A stretch of 10,378 nucleotides of DNA from Acidobacteriota bacterium (GTDB taxonomy: Bacteria; Acidobacteriota; Terriglobia; Bryobacterales; Bryobacteraceae): positions 1 to 10,378 of the forward strand of contig CANIFK010000124.1 in assembly GCA_947466555.1 (NCBI GenBank), in the 5' to 3' direction. Numbering within the stretch: the stretch's first letter is position 1; the number at the start of each line of letters is the position of its first letter. The position numbers and the translations under genes are program-made. Below the pieces are notes generated by a model. It was not told the DNA's origin. It did no database searches and saw nothing but the letters and a program-made list of their open reading frames with translations. Positions 1-5,341 of this stretch are shown piece by piece.

Positions 1-483
1 GAGGTAATTATTGCGGCGGAGGGCATGGCCGATGTGGTGCATCGCGTACCCGTTTCGTTGCGCGTGCGCGAAGGGGATAAGCCCGTTGTAACGCAGAACA
101 ACCCGCCCGTGAAGGAACCGGTCAAGGAGCCTGTGAAAGAGCCCGTCAAAGAACCGGCCAAAGAACCCGTGAAGGATACGCCGCCGCCACCTCCCCCCGG
201 CGGCACGTATGCGGGGCTGCGCCGCGGCAACATTACGTGGGTGGGCGAACTGGCGCCGGGGCAGAAGATCACGATCACCAAAGACGGCGTGGCGAGCGGC
301 GGCGGCAACGCCAGCGGCCAGTTCTTTACCGGCGACGTACCGATCAATGTGGAAGTGCGGACGCAGGGCGTGCGGCTGGAATCGGCGCCTTCGGCCGCGG
401 ACCGCTTCTCGCGGATGGTGCTGGTGAACCAGAGCACGACGGCGATCAGTCTGGTGCAAATTCGCTGGACCGTGCGGGACTAG
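1..483 (+). CDS. Partial protein with Lys-Glu-Pro repeat linker and C-terminal beta-rich domain
   Basis: The frame is open to the left edge (upstream of the first ATG at 25 it reads EVIIAAEG), so this is most likely the 3' end of a longer gene; an ATG start at 25 has no convincing ribosome binding site. The visible part has three pieces. First is a short segment rich in alternating hydrophobic residues (around VHRVPVSLRVR). Then comes a run of six VKEP-like tetrapeptides followed by six prolines. Last is a domain of about 95 residues with alternating polar and hydrophobic residues, several glycines and the ending IRWTVRD, which suggests a beta sandwich. The charged proline-rich linker resembles the periplasm-spanning segments of TonB-like proteins, so an envelope location is possible but not shown. 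No catalytic motif is visible. The stop lies 33 nt before the caspase-like/FGE gene on the same strand, so the two may be co-transcribed. I do not recognise the family. Confidence 0.75.
   Translation, partial: EVIIAAEGMADVVHRVPVSLRVREGDKPVVTQNNPPVKEPVKEPVKEPVKEPAKEPVKDTPPPPPPGGTYAGLRRGNITWVGELAPGQKITITKDGVASGGGNASGQFFTGDVPINVEVRTQGVRLESAPSAADRFSRMVLVNQSTTAISLVQIRWTVRD
109..180 (+). repeat. Six tandem copies of a 12-bp unit encoding VKEP
   Basis: Six consecutive 12-nt units encode VKEP, VKEP, VKEP, VKEP, AKEP and VKDT. Third codon positions vary between units (GTG/GTC, AAG/AAA, GAA/GAG, CCG/CCT/CCC). The protein repeat is therefore better kept than the DNA repeat, which points to selection on the peptide and not to a recent slippage expansion. 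The repeat forms a stiff charged Pro-rich linker before a PPPPPP stretch. Confidence 0.9.
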
Positions 484-516
484 TCCCCGGGCGTTGTAAA
501 ATCGAGGCAACCGCCG

Positions 517-2067
517 ATGCGTACTACGCTTTCGATACTCGCCTGTATTTTGTTGCCGATTCTGCCCGCCGTGGGGCAGGGGCCATCGCGGCAGGCGTTC
601 CTGTTGATCAACACGGAGTACAAGAGCGTGGCGCCGCTCAACGTGAATACGGCGGCGCTGGAAGAGTTGAAAGCCGCGCTGGCGGCGGCGAAATTTGAGG
701 TCCGGGAAGAGCGAAACTTCACGCAGGAGCGGCTGGCGAAGGACTTGGACAAAACGCTGCTGTCGACCGTGAAGGCCGGCGACACCCTGCTGTTCTACTA
801 CTTCGGCTACGCGATTCAGGCAAGCGGGGACAACTTCCTGGTGCCGGTGGATTTCGACCCGAAGAAGACCGATCCGGTGCCGTTCCGGGCGCGATCGCTG
901 ACGGGTTTCATGCAGTTGCTCGATGAGAAGCAGATCGGGCTGAAGATGATTTTGATCGACGCGACCGCGCAGGCGACGGACCTGTTGCAGCGCGCCACAG
1001 GGCCGGGCCTGGCGTTGCCGGACATGACCGATATCCGCGAGATTGCGTATCTTTCGAGCGCGGCGATGAACGCGGTGCCGGTGCCGTTAACGGACGCCGA
1101 ACGGGACGCGTTCGCCAAGCAGGTGGCGCTGTTGATCCGGAAGCCAGGGACGACGCTGGTGGATTTATTGGCCGGGACGCAGAGCCAGGTGGCGGCCGAG
1201 ACGAAGAAATTGAACCCGTTCTATTTGACGCAATCGACGCAGGCCTTCCGGTTTACCGAGCCGCCCCCGCCGCCTCCGGTGAAAGTGGTTCCGGGCAAGC
1301 CGGTGGATGAGTTCATATCGAAAGACCGCGTAAATGCGCGCGACCGGCAGCCGTACATTTACATCCCGGCGGGGAAGTTCCTGATGGGTTGCGTGCCGGG
1401 CGACAACAAATGCGAAGAGCACGAGAAGCCGCAGCATGAAGTGACAATCAGCAAGGCGTTTTGGATGGGTCTGACCGAAGCACAGGTGGAGGCGTACCAG
1501 AAGTTTGTGGAAACGGCCACGCCGAAGCGCAAGATGCCGAAGGCGCCGATTGAGCACAAGAACTGGAGCCAGGGGAATTTCCCGATGGCGGGTATCTCCG
1601 CGGACGACGCCGAGGCGTTCTGCAAATGGGTGGGCGGACGGCTGCCGACTGAGGCCGAATGGGAGTACGCGGCGCGCGGCGGGAAGGCGAACGAGATTGT
1701 CCCGCTGAACGCGGAGAACGCGCGCGACAAGGCGAATTTCAGCGGCAAGCAAGGCAACGACCGGTTTGCGGAAGTGGCGCCGGTGCGGCAGTTCGACCCC
1801 AATGGATTCGGGCTGTTCGACATGTCCGGGAACCTATGGGAGTTCACCGCCGATAGCTACAGCAAGACCTATTTCGCCGAGTCCGGCAAGGTGGACCCGA
1901 CCGGGCCATCCACGGGCAAAGAGCGCGTGGTGCGCGGCGGATCGTGGTTCAGCGACCCGACGCAGCACCTGCGCATTTCCTTCCGCAACAAGGGCAACGG
2001 CGGCAATATCGTGGGCTTCCGTTGCGTGCTGCCCGACTCCGAGGAGACGCGCAAACTACTGCGCTAA
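517..2067 (+). CDS. Secreted caspase-like (pseudocaspase) - FGE/SUMF1-fold fusion protein
   Basis: 516 residues. Residues 1-21 look like a Sec signal peptide (MRTT, then a hydrophobic core, then PAVGQ). Residues 25-245 match the bacterial caspase/C14 pattern: AFLLINTEYK as first strand, then ALEELKAALAAAKFEV, then GDTLLFYYFGYAIQ, then DNFLVPVD, then MILIDATAQ. The catalytic His of the usual Y-x-G-H-G motif is Tyr98, and the catalytic Cys of the usual DACR motif is Thr150, so peptidase activity is unlikely. A Pro-rich linker (PPPPPP, near 250) leads to an FGE-sulfatase domain (about 277-507) with MGC, RLPTEAEWEYAARGG, GLFDMSGNLWEF, RVVRGGSW and GFRC. The cysteine pair that binds copper in true FGEs is replaced by Ser and His after GGSW, so this domain is probably a C-type-lectin-like binding module. 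GAGG at 504-507 sits 9 nt before the ATG. Automatic annotation will probably say SUMF1/EgtB/PvdO family enzyme. Confidence 0.9.
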   Translation: MRTTLSILACILLPILPAVGQGPSRQAFLLINTEYKSVAPLNVNTAALEELKAALAAAKFEVREERNFTQERLAKDLDKTLLSTVKAGDTLLFYYFGYAIQASGDNFLVPVDFDPKKTDPVPFRARSLTGFMQLLDEKQIGLKMILIDATAQATDLLQRATGPGLALPDMTDIREIAYLSSAAMNAVPVPLTDAERDAFAKQVALLIRKPGTTLVDLLAGTQSQVAAETKKLNPFYLTQSTQAFRFTEPPPPPPVKVVPGKPVDEFISKDRVNARDRQPYIYIPAGKFLMGCVPGDNKCEEHEKPQHEVTISKAFWMGLTEAQVEAYQKFVETATPKRKMPKAPIEHKNWSQGNFPMAGISADDAEAFCKWVGGRLPTEAEWEYAARGGKANEIVPLNAENARDKANFSGKQGNDRFAEVAPVRQFDPNGFGLFDMSGNLWEFTADSYSKTYFAESGKVDPTGPSTGKERVVRGGSWFSDPTQHLRISFRNKGNGGNIVGFRCVLPDSEETRKLLR

Positions 2068-2074
2068 ACAACAT

Positions 2075-3127
2075 ATGCCTGATTTCAGAATCGCTGTCCT
2101 GCCTGGGGACGGCATTGGTCCCGACGTGACGAACGAAGGGTTGAAGACGCTGCGCGCGGTGGAGACAGTTCTGCCTGAGTTGCGCTTCCACTGCGACGAG
2201 CTTTCGGTGGGCGCGGGCGAGTTCCTGCGCAGCGGTAACCCGCTGCCGCCGGAGACGATGGAGCGGATGAAGGACTACGACGCCATCCTGCTGGGCGCGA
2301 TGGGCCTGCCTGGCGTGCGCTGGCCGGACGGCAAGGAGATGACGCCGCAGATCGATATCCGCGAGGTGCTGGATCTCTATTGCGGCGTGCGGCCGATCCG
2401 CACGTATCACCCCGACGACTCGCCGTTGAAGCGCGGCGCCAACATCGACTTCGTGCTGATCCGCGAGAACACCGAGGGGCTTTTCTACGGCCGCCACGGC
2501 AGCGCGGATTTGAACGCCGACGACGCAAAGGATACGATGCGCGTGACGCGTCACGCGTCGGTTCGCTTGTTCCATTCCGCGTTCAAGATGGCCCGCGACC
2601 GGCGGAAGAAAGTGACGCTGGTCGACAAGGCCAACGTGCTGCCGTCGATGGCGTATTTCCGTACGATCTTCCAGCAGATCGCCAAAGAGTATCCGGACGT
2701 GGAAACGGAAGCCTGTTATGTGGACGCGGCGGCGCTGTTCCTGGTGCGGCGGCCGCAGGACTTTGACGTGATGGTGACGGAGAACATGTTCGGCGATATT
2801 CTCTCGGATCTGGCGGCGGGGCTGGTGGGCGGCATGGGCATGGCGCCTTCGGGCGATATCGGGGACAAGTACGCCGTGTTCCAACCCAGCCACGGCACCG
2901 CGCCCGACATTGCCGGCAAGGGCATCGCGAACCCGGTGGCGATGATTCTGTCGACGGCGATGATGCTGGACTGGCTGCCCGGCGAGGCGGCGAAGGAAGG
3001 CGGCCGCCGGCTGCACCGCGCGGTGGAAAGCGTGTTGGCCGATCCCTCGGCGCGCACACCGGACGTGGGCGGCACAATGAAGACGCACGAGATGGGAGAC
3101 CGGATCGCGGCGGCGGTCCTGGCGTGA
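2075..3127 (+). CDS. Isocitrate/isopropylmalate dehydrogenase family (beta-decarboxylating) enzyme
   Basis: 350 residues, a normal length for the family, which oxidises and decarboxylates (2R,3S)-type 2-hydroxy acids with NAD(P) and a divalent metal in the cytoplasm. The ATG at 2075 begins the conserved start MPDFRIAVLPGDGIGPDV. Visible family residues are the substrate arginines R96 and R106 (DLYCGVRP) and R130 (RENTEGLFYG), probable catalytic Tyr138, Lys185 (DKANVL), metal-binding Asp217, Asp241 and Asp245 (GDILSD), and the cofactor loop HGTAPDIAGKGIANP near 274-287. DKANVL resembles isopropylmalate dehydrogenase, while RENTEG resembles isocitrate, homoisocitrate and tartrate dehydrogenases, so the substrate cannot be fixed. 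No leuC or leuD gene is nearby. It starts 7 nt after the FGE-fusion stop without a clear ribosome binding site, and its stop overlaps the next gene's GTG start. Confidence 0.92.
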   Translation: MPDFRIAVLPGDGIGPDVTNEGLKTLRAVETVLPELRFHCDELSVGAGEFLRSGNPLPPETMERMKDYDAILLGAMGLPGVRWPDGKEMTPQIDIREVLDLYCGVRPIRTYHPDDSPLKRGANIDFVLIRENTEGLFYGRHGSADLNADDAKDTMRVTRHASVRLFHSAFKMARDRRKKVTLVDKANVLPSMAYFRTIFQQIAKEYPDVETEACYVDAAALFLVRRPQDFDVMVTENMFGDILSDLAAGLVGGMGMAPSGDIGDKYAVFQPSHGTAPDIAGKGIANPVAMILSTAMMLDWLPGEAAKEGGRRLHRAVESVLADPSARTPDVGGTMKTHEMGDRIAAAVLA

Positions 3128-3870
3128 TCCAGGGCGAGCGGGTCTTCGACACGCACACGCATATCGGTACGGCCCGGCACTCGGGCCGCAGCTTTACGGC
3201 GGAGGAGATGCTGCGGTCGATGGACCGCCACGGGGTGGACCGATCGTTGCTGATTCCCTTCCCCGTGGTGGACGACTATCGCGCGCAGCACGACCTGATC
3301 GGCGCGGCGGTGCGGCAGTGGCCGGACCGTTTCGCGGGCGCGGCGTGTTTGTACCCGTTCGTCAGTGAACAGGCTTTTGCCGAAGAAGTCCAGCGCTGCG
3401 CGGAGACGTTTGGCTTCCGGGCGTTGAAGCTGCAGCCGATGTATCAGGCGTTGAACCCGGTGTCGAAACGCAGCGATTTCTTCTTCGCCGCGGCGCAAGC
3501 AAACCGTATGGCTGTGGTAGCGCATACGGGCAGCGGCGTGCCGTTTTCGCTGCCTTCGCTCTACATCGCCGCGGCGCGGCGGTTCCCGGATGTGCCGATT
3601 GTGCTGGGCCACGCGGGCGGGCCGTTACTGATGTTGGAGTGCGTGGTGGCGGCCGAGGTATGCCCGAACATCTACATCGAAGTGAGTTCGCTGATGCCGC
3701 ACCATGTGGCGGAGTTGTTACACCAGGTACCGGCGTCGCGACTGATGGCCGGCAGCGATTTGCCGGAAAGCGTGGAGACAGAGATCGGCAAGATCTTTAC
3801 GCTCGCGATCAGCCCCGAAGACCGGCGCGCGATTCTGTGGGAGACCGGCGCGCGGCTATTTGGGGCGTAA
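3124..3870 (+). CDS. Amidohydrolase family 2 (metal-dependent TIM-barrel) protein
   Basis: 248 residues from a GTG at 3124 that overlaps the upstream TGA as GTGA, a classic translational-coupling arrangement that supports this start. The protein reads like PF04909-type amidohydrolases: the N-terminal metal motif DTHTHIG (His11, His13), a strand-end lysine region FRALKLQP (near 98-105), AHTG (His134), LGHAGGP (His163) and the catalytic aspartate AGSDLP (Asp212). This set fits a mononuclear metal site. Known relatives hydrolyse lactones or decarboxylate aromatic and dicarboxylic acids (for example 2-pyrone-4,6-dicarboxylate lactonase and ACMSD). No signal peptide is visible, so it is probably cytoplasmic. 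Coupling to the dehydrogenase suggests consecutive steps on one carboxylate, but neither substrate can be read from sequence. Confidence 0.88.
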   Translation: MIQGERVFDTHTHIGTARHSGRSFTAEEMLRSMDRHGVDRSLLIPFPVVDDYRAQHDLIGAAVRQWPDRFAGAACLYPFVSEQAFAEEVQRCAETFGFRALKLQPMYQALNPVSKRSDFFFAAAQANRMAVVAHTGSGVPFSLPSLYIAAARRFPDVPIVLGHAGGPLLMLECVVAAEVCPNIYIEVSSLMPHHVAELLHQVPASRLMAGSDLPESVETEIGKIFTLAISPEDRRAILWETGARLFGA

Positions 3871-3881
3871 GTTGTTCAGCG

Positions 3882-3916
3882 GTAAAGAAGTGTAAAGTGG
3901 GTAACATTCCCGTTAC
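3882..3916 (+). promoter_or_regulatory. Phased GTAA repeats and inverted repeat upstream of the VTC operon
   Basis: In the 78-nt gap before the VTC gene, GTAA occurs at 3882-3885, 3892-3895 and 3901-3904, that is at steps of 10 and 9 nt, about one helical turn. The last copy also forms an inverted repeat: GTAAC at 3901-3905 and GTTAC at 3912-3916, with a 6-nt spacer. Same-face direct repeats are the usual shape of OmpR/PhoB-type response-regulator operators. A weak promoter could be GTAACA (3901-3906), an 18-nt spacer and TACACT (3925-3930). Binding is inferred from spacing only. Confidence 0.35.
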
Positions 3917-3939
3917 AGAAACCGTACACTCTCTTGAGC

Positions 3940-3943
3940 GGAG
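3940..3943 (+). promoter_or_regulatory. Ribosome binding site fixing the VTC gene start at ATG 3949
   Basis: GGAG ends 5 nt before the ATG at 3949. An in-frame TTG exists at 3934, upstream of this motif, but using it would put the GGAG inside the coding region. The ATG is therefore the better start. Confidence 0.7.
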
Positions 3944-3948
3944 CAACT

Positions 3949-4662
3949 ATGCAATTGACCGAAATGCGAGAAAGCCGGGCGTTTGTACAGGAGATGAAGT
4001 TTCTCGTCTCGCCGGAACAGGCGGATGGGATTCGGGAGTGGGCTCGAGTAAACCTGTCGCCGGACCCCCATGCGGGCGGGGCCGCGGGCGATGAGTATCG
4101 CGTCACCAGCCTGTATCTGGACACTGAGGACTTAGCGGTTTTCGAGCGGCGCGGATCGTATGGGCGGAGTAAGTACCGCGTGCGGCGGTATGGCGAGAGT
4201 AATCGCATTTTTCTGGAGCGGAAACTGAAGACGCGAAACCGGGTGGGCAAGTTGCGGTCCATTGTGAGCGCCGATGAAGTGGCGATGTTGGAGCGTTTGG
4301 AATCGCCGAAGAAGTGGGCGGGCCACTGGTTCCATCAGCGCGTGCAGGTACGCGGGTTGGCGCCGGTGTGCCAGATTTCCTATAGCCGGATGGCGCGGAT
4401 GGGCATGAGCGAGAGCGGCCCGATCCGGCTGACGGTGGACCAGGATCTGCGGGCGACGGTGGTGAATCGCTACGCGTTTGCGCCGGTGGATGCGAGCGTC
4501 GTGTTGTCGCCGGATCAGCGCATTCTGGAGTTGAAGTACAAGGCGGAGATTCCGGGGCTGTTCAAGGAGTTGATGCAGAAGTTTGATTTGCGGCCGCAGC
4601 CGTCGTCGAAGTACCGGTTGGCGGTGGCAGCACTGGAGTTGAAACTATGCCCGACTTCCTGA
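3949..4662 (+). CDS. VTC-domain protein, polyphosphate polymerase-like
   Basis: 237 residues, essentially a single VTC domain (CYTH/triphosphate-tunnel fold). The yeast relative Vtc4 makes polyphosphate from ATP inside a basic tunnel. The charged pattern is intact: E15-x-K17 on the first strand (VQEMKFLV), TSLYLDTED (53-61), K75/R77/R79 (SKYRVRR), E90-x-K92-x-K94 (LERKLKTR), K101, R147 (SYSRMA), VDQDL (163-167), E194-x-K196 (LELKYK) and SSKYRL (219-224). There is no signal peptide, membrane segment or SPX domain, so it should be cytoplasmic and gain membrane contact through a partner. The next gene, a DUF4956 membrane protein, overlaps it by 16 nt, and a CotH kinase gene follows. The family fit is strong. 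The reaction (polyphosphate synthesis versus another tunnel-enzyme reaction) is inferred. Confidence 0.9.
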   Translation: MQLTEMRESRAFVQEMKFLVSPEQADGIREWARVNLSPDPHAGGAAGDEYRVTSLYLDTEDLAVFERRGSYGRSKYRVRRYGESNRIFLERKLKTRNRVGKLRSIVSADEVAMLERLESPKKWAGHWFHQRVQVRGLAPVCQISYSRMARMGMSESGPIRLTVDQDLRATVVNRYAFAPVDASVVLSPDQRILELKYKAEIPGLFKELMQKFDLRPQPSSKYRLAVAALELKLCPTS

Positions 4663-5330
4663 CGAAGGCACTGGCCGAAGGGCAGTCCGTCGATCCGCTG
4701 CAGATCTTCGTGCGGCTGGTGGCGGCGTTGGTGCTGGGCTGGATTGTGGCCTGGATCTACGCGCGGACGACGCGGGGAGAAGAGTCCGCTACGTCTTTGC
4801 CGACGACGCTGGTGTTGCTGTGCGTGATGATCGCGATGGTGACACAGGTGATCGGCGATAACGTGGCGCGGGCGTTCAGCCTGGTGGGCGCGTTGTCGAT
4901 TGTGCGGTTTCGCACGGTGGTGCGGGATACACGCGATACGGCGTTTGTGATCTTCGCGGTGGTGGTGGGGATGGCGACGGGATCGCAGCATCCGTGGGTG
5001 GCGGTGTTGGGGATTGTAGTGGCGGGCAGCGCGTCGTTCCTGTTGGCCTGGCGCGAGGAGAAGCCCGCGGCAGCGGCGGCGGCGGGCATGGTGCTGCGGC
5101 TGCGTGTGAGCCTGGGAACGGAATTGGATGCGTTGTTGAAGGATGTGTTGGCGGGCGGAACGTTCCGGCTGTTATCGCTGGGAACGGCCAAGCAGGGGAC
5201 GTCGCTCGATGCGGCGTATGAGATTCATCTCGGCAAAGATTTAGGCCCGGAGGAGCTGGTGAAACAGCTGCACCGGATTGACGGAATTCACGATGTGCGT
5301 CTGACTGTGCGCGACGCGGAAGCGGAATGA
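4647..5330 (+). CDS. DUF4956 integral membrane protein
   Basis: 227 residues. Four or so hydrophobic segments are visible near 18-39, 51-69, 98-112 and 117-135. Between the second and third lies the family signature AFSLVGALSIVRFRTVVRD (76-94), a Gly/Arg-rich stretch resembling the core of MgtC/SapB-type proteins. Residues 145-227 form a soluble C-terminal domain with alternating strands and helices, probably on the cytoplasmic face. GGAG at 4635-4638 lies 8 nt before the ATG, and the start falls inside the end of the VTC gene (16-nt overlap), so translation is probably coupled. DUF4956 genes are often seen beside VTC-domain and CotH genes (recalled, not checked here). A role as membrane anchor or conduit for the VTC product is an inference; the family has no settled function. 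Confidence 0.88.
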   Translation: MPDFLTKALAEGQSVDPLQIFVRLVAALVLGWIVAWIYARTTRGEESATSLPTTLVLLCVMIAMVTQVIGDNVARAFSLVGALSIVRFRTVVRDTRDTAFVIFAVVVGMATGSQHPWVAVLGIVVAGSASFLLAWREEKPAAAAAAGMVLRLRVSLGTELDALLKDVLAGGTFRLLSLGTAKQGTSLDAAYEIHLGKDLGPEELVKQLHRIDGIHDVRLTVRDAEAE

Positions 5331-5334
5331 GAGG
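5331..5334 (+). promoter_or_regulatory. Ribosome binding site deciding the CotH gene start
   Basis: GAGG directly follows the DUF4956 stop and is 7 nt before the ATG at 5342. A competing ATG at 5327 overlaps the DUF4956 stop as ATGA and would add MRGSL in front, but it has only a weak GGAAG close upstream. The 5342 start also gives the cleaner signal peptide. Confidence 0.55.
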
Positions 5335-5341
5335 TTCCCTT

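Noticed and set aside
529..546. Lipoprotein signal (Cys10 after ILA) in the caspase-FGE protein
   Set aside because: The cysteine is only ten residues from the start, too early for a lipobox, and a normal signal peptidase I site follows near residue 20.
1766..2074. In-frame upstream extension of the dehydrogenase to position 1766
   Set aside because: The extra 103 residues overlap the conserved FGE domain in another frame and resemble no dehydrogenase; homology starts at MPDFRIAVLPGDG.
1949..3088. Long open frame (379 codons) on the minus strand opposite the dehydrogenase gene
   Set aside because: It is Arg/His-rich without any family motif and lies antisense to a clearly conserved enzyme; GC-rich codon use opens such frames by chance.
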